Shown: one piece after another, positions 44,801 through 57,640 of the stretch
Position numbering within the stretch: position 1 is the stretch's first letter
Layout: each line of letters starts with the position of its first letter
Source of the DNA: Polydactylus sextarius
Taxonomy: Eukaryota > Chordata > Actinopteri > Polynemidae
Direction: 5' to 3'
Assembly: GCA_016801845.1 (NCBI GenBank)
Contig: CM028925.1
Location: 7,390,501 to 7,454,500, forward strand
Length of the DNA: 64,000 bases
The notes under the pieces: model-generated
The model's database searches: none
What the model was told of the DNA's origin: nothing
Seen by the model: the letters and a program-made list of their open reading frames with translations, nothing else
Made by a program: the position numbers and the translations under genes

Positions 44801-47800
44801 TAAACAAGGGTTCACTAACAGGCAAAAACATGCACAAACACAACACACAGAACGGCTGTTAAATTAGAGTTTTTACGTATACTCAAATTATCATAAGACA
44901 AACGCTTTATAAGCCATTTTGAAGAACAATAGTTGATCAAAATCCACAAATTCAGTGATTGTGATTGTGCACTGACTGGAGTTTACAACTATAATTATAT
45001 TTTGCATGCAAATTATCTAAACATACAAAAGTAACCCCACAATGCAACAATGCAATACGACAGACATCTAATCCAAAACCTTGAAAACCACTGTGACCGA
45101 AGTCAACAAACTTTCCACGACTGAAAGAACAGCACATCTTCAGACGTCGACAGATAAAGGAAACGTTAGAACTTTCCGTCACATTAGTGGTTTGACTAAA
45201 GTAGTTTGTTGCAAATGGATTATCAATCACCAGTGGTTATCAGCTTGTTTTCTTTGTTTTTTGTTGCAATTAATATCTGATTGTTTTACCGCGATCAGAC
45301 CACAAACTATTTTTTTTCCATGACGTCACTGCACACCAACACAGTAGTGTGCAATGTCAAGACATTAATCTGCAACAAAACCCCATAAAACCACAATATG
45401 TTCTTATTTTAGATTATGGTTTGTGTACGGAAAAAACAACCAAGATAAAAACGTGACAGAGTAAAATTTAGAAGCGACCGTAGATAGACTTCTGATGGAG
45501 CTAGGTCAAACATTGCACACAGCTAGCTAGTGGTTTATCAGTCAGCTCGTGAAGCAGACACACTTCACCGGTTGACTTTAAACTCTCAAACCCTCACACA
45601 CATAAACATGGACACACACTCTGCAGTAGCCAGGCAGCCGAGGCCTTCAGATATGCTGTTGACAGAGATTGTCAGCACAGTTCTCCTGCCTCCTCCTCCT
45701 CTCTGCATGTGACAGAGTTTACTTTGGGCTCCAGATGAGGCCCTGACCAGGCTCCACCTGGTCATGATGAGGGCGAGAGACTTTCAGATACAGACACCGA
45801 CCGGAGAGCAAGAAAAAGGACGTAGAGAATGAGTTCACAGGGGCAGGCGGGGAGGCAAGTAGGGCAACATAAACCCATTATGTGAATAGGCTTCTCTGTT
45901 GAACGTAAGCCACTGTTTTGTTTTCTGTGTACAGTCTTTAGACTTGCCACAGCCAACGCTGGTTGTTATTCACAGTGTGCTTCTGTGTTACTACATCACA
46001 GATCGCTGCAGGAAAACGATGCGGTAGAATAATTCACGCCTGTTTGAAGATGAATTGCACGTTTGACACCATTTTAACTAACAACAAAGTTGAAAAAACA
46101 GTCTATTTGTGTAAAACTGATGTTAATTAATCTTTAATTATTATCACTTCCCCATGATTATTATCAATCAGATTTCTCCTCTTTACACAAGCTTTAAAAA
46201 GATTTTTTTTAGCTTAGGAAAGTTAGGTAGACTAGTTTACTCATAAAAAAAAAAAAGATAATGTTTGGAAGTGAGGTAGCTTAGCTTGCATAAAAAAGAA
46301 GCTAATATTAGCTAGAAAAGCTAAAAAAACTAAATAGCTGCACACTAAAAAAAAAATGTGTTGCAACTTTAGAGCCTCTGTTTACTTGAGAAAAAAGTAC
46401 TTGATGGGTTCAGAGGATGATCTCTGAAATCTTTACACTCACTATGACAGGGTGATTGGAAATGTAAAAGAAGAACAAGTTTGAGTTTCTCTCTTTCAAG
46501 GCACAGACTCTTAACACGCCCTAAGAGTTTGTGCAAATAAGTTCACTATTATTCAAATTCTTTGTGAACAAGAACATACAAAATAATATTTTGTGCAAAC
46601 AACTTCTGTTCAAGCAAACTGAACCTGTTGCACCTTCACAGCCTAGAGAGAAGGAAGGTGATAAAAAAAAAAAAAAAAAGAAACAAGGTTGAAAAAGTGA
46701 CTCGTGAAGACAACATAAACGGGCTTCGGGGCATTTTAAAAGCTGCTGTCGTCGTAGAGCCAGTTCAGGCAGCTGCAGCTCACAGCTGTTTTAAGCGACA
46801 TGAAAAAAAAAAAAAAAAAAAGAGGAAGAGAGACACGGAGTGAGAACAACATCCTGTGTCTAATATGACACCTATCAAAACCTGGTGTATAATTTACCCA
46901 GGAAGGGAAGAGCAACACCTGAGCCCTGTCTGTCAGGAGACAGGAGACAGCTTGTAGCTTCAAGGACTTCACAGCGGACGGGTGAATGTGGTCTGGCATG
47001 CTGAGGCTCCTCTCACAGCGCGGGACATTCAGTTTTTACACAAACCAAACCTTTTCATGCTCCTCCTCCTGTAAGTCACTTAAGATGTAACTGCTCCACT
47101 GAAGCCAAACCTCAACATAAAGCCTGTGGTTTTACCAACCAGCTCACGTCTAGATGAGCGGACTGTGTGAAGACAGTGACACCTTGTGGTCAAACAGGAA
47201 ATGACATCTATCAACAAGATCTAAACACTCAGTTTACAAGTTTGTCATTTTGTATCATAACAGTTATTAGACTTATTCCTAAACACTAATAAACGATCAA
47301 ACTAAATACAGATTTTATGATGTTACTAAAACTAAAAAGCCTCACTATGACTCTTAAAGTAGTAGTACTAGTTACATACTTCTAAACTTTATTCTAAGAA
47401 CAAACTGGGTCTTGTGATTACATTTTACATTGATTTAAAAAACCTGTCCAACAAACAACATGATGCTTCTGTCTTAAGAATAAAGTTATTATTCCTGCCT
47501 GCTGACCAGTAGTGTCCTCTCACATACAACCAAGCTTATTGCTGTTAACCCAGGCAGCAGTGTAAGGATGGGGGCGGGGGTGGGGGCTTAATAGCCTGAG
47601 GCACTGGGGTGTGAGGACACATTGACCTAGCTGAGCAAAAAAGCAACTCCCAGAGCAGCGCTAAAGAGCCTCTGGCTTATATTTATCAAGCCTCTCTGGA
47701 GTGGGACTGCTGAACTCGGATCAGCGGTTAGGGTCACGTCGCCATTTGTCGCCAAACTACAAGACTTTGGATCACAAGGGATCACCAGTCACAACTTTAG

Positions 47801-48466
47801 CAACAACTTCAGCTAACTTTCTAGAGAAACGTTATTTTTTATTTTTAGACAACTTTGACTTTTATATTTTGCAGACAATAAAGACAAACTCAAAAATCAA
47901 AATCACATAGTGCTGCACTTGGAGACGGTTGTAGAGCTTTTTTAGCTCTAGATATAAAGACATAAAGAAATTAAAGTGTGTTGATCTGAGCTGAAAATCA
48001 GTCTGTCGCCACCTAGTGGCCGAAACAAGTAACAAGACACTTTCAATCTCGTTTCAGGTGCATGAAGTGTTCAGATGATATTCAAGATATACAGTTAATT
48101 TAGAGAACATTAAAGCTGCTCTATTTGATATTTTTATATTAACAACAGGCCAGATAACGACAAGGTTGGGATGAACCAACAGAAATTCACATCAATCAAA
48201 ACATTAAGGTTTTACCCTGTAAGCAGAGAAATAATCAGCATCTACTTCCTGCAGCATCAAATCACAAACAACAAAACAGTAGTAGAAAGTAGCAAGAGGA
48301 AAAGATTACTGCAATAAATCCATGTTAGTAACAATCAAAGCAAACAAAGCTAACAGGCTACAGCTACAAAAAGGAGCATTTGACTGTAGCTAATTAACAC
48401 CAATTTACATGCTGAATGAACAAAAACAAGAACCCAATATAAACCTTTACTGGCAGGCTTTTGAAC

Positions 48467-48472
48467 TTTATT
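48467..48472 (-). terminator. ndfip2: Candidate polyadenylation signal of ndfip2
   Basis: TTTATT on the + strand gives AATAAA on the - strand. U-rich sequence follows downstream on the - strand (about 48400-48430), as expected for a cleavage site. It would give a 3' UTR of about 2.9 kb. Other signals closer to the stop codon may be used as well. Confidence 0.4.
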
Positions 48473-49326
48473 GGCATTTTGGCAAATACATCATCATCTG
48501 TCAATTAAATTCCAGTTACAATTTACAATAAATGCATAACAACTGTTTTCAGAAGATGAAACAAGTATTATTTTTGGACAAACAAAAAAGTAAGAAGAAC
48601 TGCTTGGCTGCCTTTGCCTCTATTCCTCATTTATTTACAAACGAAGAAATGTTTCTGTACTTAGATTAATTGTAAATATTAACCCACTTGTGGTGGATAA
48701 ATCATGCAGTGGCGCATTGAGACTGTGATATTGCTGAAAGAGGAGTGTTTTTAAATGGGATATGACCTGAGTCCAACAAAAAGAGGTTGGGGGGGGATAA
48801 AAGGAAAAGAAAACTTAAAAAAATTAATAATAATAAAAATAAGTAGTTTGGCAATACTCAAGCTGTCACAGTTTAGGCTATAAGCGATGTAACCAGACAC
48901 AATATTATCTCTTTTTTTTTTTGTTTCGTTTTTTTTTTGCGAAAATAAAAAGTGCAAAAAGGCAAATTATCCATTTTGGGATGATTTAAAAATTCCAGTT
49001 GAAATGGTCAGATGGTTTTTTTTTTTTTTTTTTTTTGCGCTTCATTTTTTGTTTTTAATTCTGTTTAAACATCGTCCCCAATGTCAAGTTAAGCAGATTC
49101 ACACAAATCATACTGTACAGAAGTTCTTCAAAGTGCAAATATTATGAATTGGCATAAGCTGATATATACATTTCAATTTCTGGATGATGTAAATTATTTA
49201 AAAAAAGATAAAGAAGAAAAGAAAAAGCAGGTATGTCTTTTTTTATTTTTTTTTTTTTTTTAAACTACTTTTGTCCAGTCAGACTCCACTGTCAGGACGT
49301 TTACTACTCATGCTCCGTTCACGTTG

Positions 49327-49327
<1 letters not shown>

Positions 49328-49376
<49 letters not shown>

Positions 49377-49396
49377 CTGACACACTATGTTTGTGT

Positions 49397-49426
<30 letters not shown>
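49328..49426. repeat. (CA)n microsatellites
   Basis: CA dinucleotides at 49328-49374, then a CT stretch and a second CA tract at about 49397-49426. Confidence 0.95.
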
Positions 49427-49427
<1 letters not shown>

Positions 49428-50939
49428 AAAAAGGTTCTCACTTTTCTATGGCATGAAAAAAAAAAAACAATGAGCGAAAGAAAGAGAAAATTATTTTTTT
49501 AATCTAATCATAACAGCCCCCTCCCACTCAAAAAAAAAAAAAAAAAACCCTCAGAGATCCATGTGCTGGTATTTCTCTATAAATCATGCAGGACATGCAC
49601 AACCAGACACTTTTTATTATTATTATTGTCGTTTTATTGTGTCGCAATTTTCCCCTCTGAATTGAATCGGTAATTAAAATGATTTTGTTGGTGATACAAA
49701 CACTATCACACACACATTCACACACACACACACACACACTTCGCTTGCTTGTTCAGTCAGCACCTCAGTTTGTTTTGTTTTTTTTAATCTAAAAATGTCC
49801 GAGCCTGCTGTCATAAACTGGATCTCCACCTGACGACTAAACTACTTGACTACATCTAAACCATCGTCACAAGACTTTACAGCCACATGTATGTTATTAT
49901 TGTTAAGTCAGTACAAATTGTTTAATTGCATAAGACTCTTTCACTCTGGAGGTTTATTTAATATACATACACACATATATGTACATATACATGTGTGATT
50001 TTTTGCTTTTTTTTTCTAAACTTAAGCCTGGCATGTTACTCTAGTTACTGCACTTAAGATCAAAACTCTAAATCTGCTTCCAAAGCAGCGAGGGTAGGGG
50101 GCGCCGCAGAGTCGACCTCCTGCCCTTTTTTTGCCATTTTTTCCCTCAACTGCACCGATGAGACCAGATCAGATTCATTTGAGGAGCTCTCACTGATTAG
50201 CCGCGGTCCTCGTTAGCTTAGCTTAGTTTGGGGATACATCGGTTGCGATGATCTGACGACAAAATGGGTTTTTTGTTGTTGTTGTTTTTTTTTTGGTAAA
50301 ATACGATCAAGAACCGATGATTAAAGTTTTGGTTTCGGTGCGTCGGCGGGCAACGTTCCTTTCATTCTTCCCTTTGATTCAAACAGAGAGAGAGAGAACG
50401 ACTTGTGGCCTTTTTTCTAACGACGTCATGAGGGAGAAAAAAATATAATAAATAAATAATAAAATATGTGATTAACAACTCAGAGGCTTCTGTTAAATAA
50501 CTGTTTGGCCACTAGATGCTGAATGCTGAACTGTCTGAACTGTGACTAAACTGTCACTGCTACATCAGTTAAATTAAGACTTTTTTTTTTTTTTTTTTTT
50601 TTTTTAATACCAGGACACTCAAAATAATGTGAAATGGTAAAACCCAATACTTGGAACCACTGATGTAGGTGAATTCCTACTAGTTGATCTTAGTCACAAA
50701 AGCTGGAGATGAATGAAACTAAAAGTCAGAGGGAAAATCTAAATATCAAAGGTTTCCACCTCCCACGCAGGTTTTCTATGTTCAGTGAGAGTGAAAACCA
50801 AAGCCAGGTTTTTTTTCTTCTTCAGTAATGAAGCGATAAAGCCTTCGTCATACAACGATGACCACTAAAAGTTACTAGTAGGATGTTTTCACCAAAATTT
50901 CCGACAGTTCATTGTGCTTTTTCGGTCGAAGACGTGATG

Positions 50940-50970
50940 AAGTCTGACTTTTGAATCAAAAGTCAGACTT
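50940..50970. repeat. Perfect 15-bp inverted repeat with a single-base centre
   Basis: Arms AAGTCTGACTTTTGA (50940-50954) and TCAAAAGTCAGACTT (50956-50970) are exact reverse complements around one A. In the inferred ndfip2 3' UTR it would form a tight RNA hairpin. Confidence 0.9.
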
Positions 50971-51340
50971 TCAAATGAAAAACAACAACAACAAAAAAAC
51001 AAAGGAGAGATGTTATCATCAAAAGATGGATTTTTGTTTTTAAGCTCCTGAACTGAGCCACTTCAGAGCGAGTCGTGTTATGTGTTTAATGAGACTGGAA
51101 ACACTTTCTCCCTTTTTTTTTCTTTCTTTCTTTTCATCCCTTCCCTCCGTCTCCTCTCTTCGCTGCAAGGCTCCTCGCTCAGGTCATTCGAGGGGGAGGG
51201 AAGGAAGTTCACATTGAAAAGGAATGATGATGGTGATGGCAACGGTGTGGAAACCTGAGGGACGTGAAGTCACATCATTAGGATGGAAACTGTGATACGT
51301 TTTTATCTCCTTTTTCTTGAAACACGTCAGATTTTTACCT

Positions 51341-54300
51341 TTAGTAGAGAAAGAAGAGGCGCGTTCTGTGAGATGTGGCCATGTTCTCTGACATGTTGCG
51401 AACTTTAAGGTAGTTAACGAAACCCCTGAAGAACAGCAGCAGGCCTGAGGAGAAACGACGATTATTAACTTAAATCGAAGCCTCCGTCTTCGGGGTGAGG
51501 TGAGGGGGTGGTGGAGGACTCCGCATAAACCCGACGATCGCGACAAAAAGATTTCTGGAACATTTAACCACAAACTTACCGAGCAGCAGGAAGATCCACC
51601 ACAGCCAGTACTGACCGTTGAAGTAGCCGGTGAAGTAGTCGGAGAACTGCATCCAGAAAAACACACTTTTACTTCTGGTCGAAGTCAAGGAGCTTTGTTT
51701 TGAAACTCCACTCAATATACAAGTATAAATGTATGTGTGTATGTACAATTACTGTGTAGTTCTTCTGTTTTTGCTTGTTTCGTTTTTTTTAAGATATGTG
51801 TTTAAGCTGTGTTGTTATTTATATTTTTTATCCCCCTTTTATTAAGCATAAAAGTGGAAATGTCTATGCAAAGGAGGAATTATTTCAGACACTACGCAAA
51901 TAAATGCAAATTAAATGCGTCTGCTCAAGACTCCATCTTTTAGACTTTGTCTTTGTGTCTTTTACAGATTCTCAGTATAAAAGTTTAAGATATAAAAGTG
52001 CAAGGTTTCTGCTTGTTTTACTGCTGAATGAGGTAAAATGATTTTGCGATACATTTTAAAACCAGGTCATTTTCCGTATCAGACCTGTTGATGTTTATTG
52101 TTTTTAACTTGGTGAGCGCGTTTAAAGAAATAAATACCCTGACGATGAGAATCCACTTGATGAGCGACAGGCCGAAGCCGCAGATGGCGCCGTAGCGACC
52201 AGCGATGGTGTTGGTCAGACAGAAGGACAAGCAGAAGCCGATCCAGTTGAAGAGGAAAGCCACTGGAGCAGACAAAGGAAAAGTGGAACATTTCAAATTT
52301 ACAGCACTAAAGAAAACATTAGAGATGACAATTAACGTGCAAAATCTTATTAGTTGGTGGTAATTTCACACATTCTCCACTGGTGACCCAAGGTCAATGA
52401 CCTCAGCTCAGTTATTACAGTGCGACATGCTTGGAAATGATTGTTCGCGGTTGTGTCGTAAGAGACAGAGAGAGAGGGACACTCACTGAAAAAGGCGAGC
52501 ATGAAGATCCCGTCGTTTCCGACTCGCAGCTGATCGGCGTCGCTGAAATCGTCCCTCGGGGGGAACTCATCATCCTAACATGGACACAAACAAAGATACA
52601 ATAAACACATAGACACGGACACACCCACAACAAAGGAAAAGCTGCAACTCATGTTTGACATTCCAATCCCCTGAGGGCAAAGTCTTCAGCGTCTTTGTAA
52701 GTGATTAAGCAGTTTTAACAGTGACTCATCTTGACATCACTTAAACCTCATGATTTCCATGAAACTTAATACGTCTGCGTTTCGGCAGCGTCTGCTCACC
52801 CGCGGCATCACCTCCACGGTGGAGGCAGCCATGGCGGCCGCTTTGGCCTTCTCTGCCTCATCGTACGTGGGCAGCGACGTGGCGACGCTGTAGGGTGGAG
52901 GCACCGGGAAGTCGCCACGGAAACTGGTCTCTGTGGGAGAGGAGAAGTCGACAAAAGACTCATTTAAACCGAGGAAAAACAAAAGAGAAGTGAGTTTCTA
53001 TATTTAGCCGAGTGGCTGACGATAGTCAAGTCACTGCTGTGTATTTATAGATGAAACGTTGTCAGAATTTTGGAGAAATATGATGAATTTTATACAAACC
53101 AGGTGTAGCAGCTGTTGCTCCCAGATCAATTGATGCATACGGAGGTGGAGGAGCATCCGATTCCCCCTGACTCCCCGATCCGGACGCTTCCCCTGCTGAA
53201 GATGAGGCGGCGGCGGCGGCAGCTTGAGCCTGGTTCTGATCCTGGATGGACGTTGAGGCCTGAACTGAAGCGGAGGTGCATGGCTGCTGCTCGCTGGCAG
53301 AGGCCTCCGAAGAGTCGTCCTCATTGTGCAACTATTGAGGCGGGGTGGGGGGTGGGGGGGAACGGGCACAAAGCAGATCAGCTGATCGGCAGCAGCTCGA
53401 GGGGACGCTCTCTGTTCCACATTTTCTAAAAGCGGCATCACTTTCGCACTTTTCTTCTACAGAGGATGTGAACTCATCTGTCACTCGACTAAAATAACAA
53501 CCAGAGTTTTTAAAAAAAGTTATTCATTATCTGCAGTTTTGTGGAAGATATATGTAAGATATTACAGCTAAACATCACAACTGTTTACTTATAGCAGTAG
53601 CAACATGAGGGGGTTATGTAAAAACATGAGCTTTGCACGACCTGGTTTTTGTTTTTGCAACTTTGACGATTGATATTTAAACCAGATCTGTGGGCGACAA
53701 CATCTGTACAGAAAATGTGGTTTTGGTTTCAATAAATACATATACACACCACATGTGGTCACTTCAGACAGCGTTTTACATCACAGTCTTTTGATTAAAG
53801 TCAATATTAAAGTATTTTCAAATATATTTCTCACTTTTGATGGAGTTTAGTAGAAATAACTTGCTGTTTTGTTTTGTTTTCATCTAGAAAAATACAGTTT
53901 GCGATGGCGTCATGAGAGTTTGACTTCAGCTGCTGTTCTCCAGTCTGTTTCTGGAGGAAGATGATTACTGGTGGTGTCGGGTTGGCAGCGTCTGCCCTCA
54001 GCAGAATGCTTTGGACACCGTGTCGCACACGAGACGGGACTGACCGCGCTCATACATCAACATGGGAGGGTCTCGGAGGAAAAGCGATACACGTGTAATC
54101 TGTTAATGAGAGTCCCTCGCTGCAGCCGAGCAAGTCGGTTACAGGCTCGAGGACCTTAATTTTCAAAGAGTCAAACGCCTTCTGAAATTACAGAGCAGCC
54201 TGAGAAGGACATGACAGTTACAGAGAAAAAAATCTGGGTGGGCAAAGTCAGGGGAGTCGATCTGCTTTCACCTCATCTTTTCACATCAAGGTGCCCGTGA

Positions 54301-56209
54301 AGGAGAATGAACTTGTACTTGCAAAAGAGCTCCACAACAATAATTCGCTCCATTGGCGAGAAGTGAAGAGAACACAGGTCTCACGTTTGATCATGTAACA
54401 TAAGTTTGTGGTTTCCCTGTGCAACGTTAGCATTAGGACCAAACAAACTCAAAACAATGCGACCGAACAAGTTCAACTTGTTTGTGACTGCAAAACAAAT
54501 ACCTGCACGCTAGTAGAAAAACATGCAACGCCAAACATAACTTTTCTGTTCATAACACCTCAGTCCAATAGCATCATTAAAGTTGCATTACGCAAGCTGG
54601 GCTCATATCTGATAAATGCATCAGCGCAGAGGGTTATTGTAGTTTCGTTTTTGAAACGATGATTCACTTTTGACCACAATTAAGCTGAAAAGCTATATTT
54701 TTCTAGGTATTTTGAAGCTCTGGTTATCAGTGACACAATTATGTTTTTAAACGGGGGAAATTTTTACAATAATTAAGTGAGAATTACAACGAAAACGATT
54801 TATCATGATGCAGATAAGCTTCTAAATTGGAATTCAAAGAGCCCAGAGTGTCTTCACCACTAAGCGCAGGGGTTGACGTACAAAATAGATAGTGAAGGAG
54901 AGACTGACGACTGGCTAGGAATCAAGGACAAAGCATATCGCACCCCCGCGCACTGGGGATTACATAAGATCTTAACAACATCGCCAAAAGCCTCCTCGTG
55001 TGTCCAAATATACTGGAAACTCATGCAGGCCTGATCTGAACAGCAGTAGGCCCAACACTTGAAGAAACCTGAGTATTATTAAGAAAAGAAACCGAGAGAT
55101 CGAAAGCGAAATGTGCGGGTGTTAACGACACGAAGCAGAGTCTTGTGTGTACACAACCACATTCGATAACGTCTATCACCATGTTCTGATTCAAACAATC
55201 CTTGAGAGTCCATGGTGATAATCTCACTTCCACAAAAAACTGGATTACTGCTGTTGAAATCTGCACTTTGTTCAACTTTGACGAGTGAAAAAAACAAAAC
55301 AACACTGATTTACTTTGGCTTGTTCTGAATCCTGTGGGATTAACACTCGCATACCCAGAACCACAGGCATCCTGCGCACAAAGCCGACTTTATCCCCCCC
55401 AAAGTGGTCATAAATAGTTGTTTCCATCTCAATTTCTCAGCTGCTGTTACCTCTTACGTCTGGTAATACTTAAAGAGAGAAACCAAATCCACGTTTGCTC
55501 CACTAAACACAAACATTTACCATTAAAAGTGGCCAGTTTCTTATTGCACATTATTTTTCTACCGAACAGCAAACGCAAATATACGTGTTATTGATTTGAG
55601 ATCATTATCAGACATAGTTAAGAGTTGGCTTTTATTATAAACGTTCACCCATTGGACTTTAACACTTAACTGGGATGTTTGCTAATCATTCAAATTAAAA
55701 AAAACATTCAGCTAGATGACTGAAGAAAGCCTCATTTAAATCACGTTAGATATTAGCTAAGCTAACAGCTAACGCTAACTCACAGCTAACCATATTAACT
55801 TTAAACCACGTGATTTACTAAATTAGCTAGCGTGTAAATATCCCCAAAGAAAGATTTATTTAGTGTTTAATTCAGTTTGTTGGGGTGTTAACTTCCGAGG
55901 CCTACGTGACTGATGTTAGCTAACGTTAGCTTAGCCGATGCGGAAGTAGCTAGCGAGAGGTTGAGCCGTTAAAACATTAAAAAAACACAAACACACACAA
56001 ATATAAATATGTATATGTAACTACTCCGAGGTAATTTAACACGGGTTGCTTTCAATGGTTTAAAAAAATAAGACCTTGTTTGAATAATAAGTATCGTTTG
56101 TTTTGCTATTACTCAATTTCATCAAGGCCCCGTTTCCTGTGTCAGACACAGCCGAGCTGTTATGTTCTCTGACCGCACTCACCACTTGGTATCGGCTTGC
56201 TGGGTCCAT
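51341..56209 (-). CDS. ndfip2: Nedd4 family interacting protein 2 (Ndfip2), seven coding exons
   Basis: Coding exons in transcript order are 56209-56183, 53331-53100, 52930-52800, 52574-52487, 52262-52138, 51646-51580 and 51444-51341. All introns are GT/AG and all phases join, giving 257 residues. The ATG has a good context (G at -3 and +4) and is the first in its frame after a stop at about 56397. Residues 1-9 end RYQV and join LHNEDDSSEAS as in the family. PY motifs are PPPPY (70-74), PPPY (97-100) and LPTY (106-109). Three membrane segments are at about 153-176, 181-200 and 212-233, with NTIAGRYGAICGFG at 177-190. Ndfip2 sits in Golgi/endosomal membranes, where its PY motifs bind WW domains of Nedd4-family E3 ligases, recruiting and activating them. 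Residues 44-51 and nearby are Ala/Ser-rich. The protein lacks the long N-terminal extension of the longest human isoform. The 2.85 kb first intron shows no other gene. Confidence 0.93.
55740..55960. repeat. TAGC-rich segment in ndfip2 intron 1
   Basis: Many short GCTAA/TTAGC words ('gctaagctaacagctaacgc', 'ttagctaacgttagcttagc'), similar in texture to the repeats in the first 6 kb. This is low-complexity DNA of a kind frequent in fish, with no clear unit. Confidence 0.45.
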
Positions 56210-56460
56210 ACCGACGAGATTCAGCTGGCAGGGAAGCCCGCCGAGGGAAAAAAAAAAAAAAAAAAAAAAAGAAAAATCTAATTTGTGTTTATACTCCGAA
56301 GTTCGCGTCAGGGAGAAACAACAGCGGGGGCGGGACAGGAGACGATTAAAGAAATGGCTGCAATGTTCAAAGACCAGCTCAGGAAAATACCGTTGTTGTT
56401 AAAACGTTGAAGAACAGTCAAGCTACAGCGGAAACACAACTTCCGGGTTGGTATTTCAAA
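56210..56460 (-). promoter_or_regulatory. ndfip2: ndfip2 5' UTR and probable promoter
   Basis: Upstream of the start codon the - strand has a 23-base poly-T run (56248-56270 as A on +), a GC-box-like CCCGCCCCC (about 56325-56333) and an ETS-type ACTTCCGG (about 56440-56447 on +). These suit a TATA-less housekeeping promoter. A short + strand frame starting ATGGCTGCAATG at 56353 runs only 18 codons and is probably unrelated. Confidence 0.4.
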
Positions 56461-57640
56461 TTAAAACGCATCACAGACATAAGCAAAATAAATAATCGAT
56501 TATTTTGAACATGTTAAATCATTGTTTACCACTTCCGTCCAAATAATTAAAATCAATACGACGGCGATGCAAATTTGTATAATAGTTTGCGTGTTATCAA
56601 TTATTATTTCAGCATATGAATTTTATTTTGAAGGCGGATTCCCTCCGTTTCCGATTTTACTCTATGTGATTGTGACTAATTTGAACAGGGGGTTGAACAT
56701 GGATTTTCACGAATTGAGGAAGTGTGATGACGCAAATTCAAAGTTATACGTATATATATATAGAAATTAAATGGAAACCTGTAGGTGGCGCTAAAGCCAC
56801 CTCCTGCCACTAAATCTCTAACACCATCAACAATTTTCCGTTAAACAGGCGTCAGTTACTCTAAGGTTACTTTCTATTCTATTCAAACCAAAAGCAATTT
56901 GTCATTATTTCATAAAATCAGCATCCAGTTTTGTTTACATCAGCTCAGCCTCTTCAATAACTTTCAACTGGTCTTGATCAGGTTTCAGTTTGTTTTGAGA
57001 ATTAAAAAACAATATTGATGCACTGATGTTGGTGCACTTTGCAATATCTGGCCAACATTAACAGCTCACTGTCAAGGAGAAATAACAATGTGTGTGTTTG
57101 TGTTTTCATACAGATAATCTAGCTCTCTCCCAACAGGCCGACTGCAAAAAAAAAAAAAACACCACCACAAAATAACATTACAAGTACATTTCTGAAAATA
57201 AACGCTTCAGAATGACGGTCACTGAGGACTTTGTTGCACTGACTTGATAAACAATATTAACATTCATCCTTGTCCCACAGTGAAGGCGGTATGCATAATA
57301 CACCATGCATTTGATTACTATGTGCATATATCAGCAGAGCGAGGCTGGTTTGTGTCTTTCTCTAGTTTACTCTGTCCCGTGTTCTTGCCTCTGGGCTAAT
57401 CCTGGATCAGCACTGCAGTTCAACAACGCATAATAGGCTCTTGGTACCTTTATGAATGCAAGTACTGGAGTTTCAGGAATAAAGCAGTAAAGCGGTTCAG
57501 AAACCATTACAGATTGACTTAATAGGAACACTTGGAGCTTTTCAGAGACCAGAAAATTCCACATAAAAAAACTGTTCAGAACTGCTCTTGCTGGTCAGGC
57601 AGCACTTAAAACATCCGTCATCACCGTTTTCAGAGGAAGA
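56461..57640. other. Gene-free stretch
   Basis: AT-rich, no supported exon. The 82-codon frame at 56522-56770 is hydrophobic in part but has no splice context or family match. A poly-A run lies at 57146-57160. Confidence 0.5.

Larger units (their letters stand above)
40496..48466. other. Intergenic stretch of about 8 kb between the satellites and ndfip2
   Basis: No supported coding exon. The 97-codon frame at 43335-43628 has no recognisable motif or splice context. There is a compound (CT)n(CA)n at 41825-41868. Mixed-composition segments at about 41.27-41.62 and 42.43-42.72 kb look like conserved non-coding DNA. A 10-bp inverted repeat with an 8-base loop lies at 44009-44036. The rest shows nothing I can name. 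Confidence 0.5.
48473..51340 (-). other. ndfip2: ndfip2 3' UTR (inferred)
   Basis: A-rich and U-rich non-coding sequence from the stop codon at 51341-51343 to the candidate AATAAA. It includes (CA)n tracts at 49328-49374, 49406-49426 and 49706-49739, poly-T runs near 49017-49036 and 50581-50605, and a perfect 15-bp inverted repeat at 50940-50970. The extent is inferred from the absence of other exons. Confidence 0.4.

Noticed and set aside
56353..56409. Short frame beginning ATGGCTGCAATG on the + strand near the ndfip2 promoter
   Set aside because: Only 18 codons and no donor site. Considered as the first exon of a divergent gene but unsupported.
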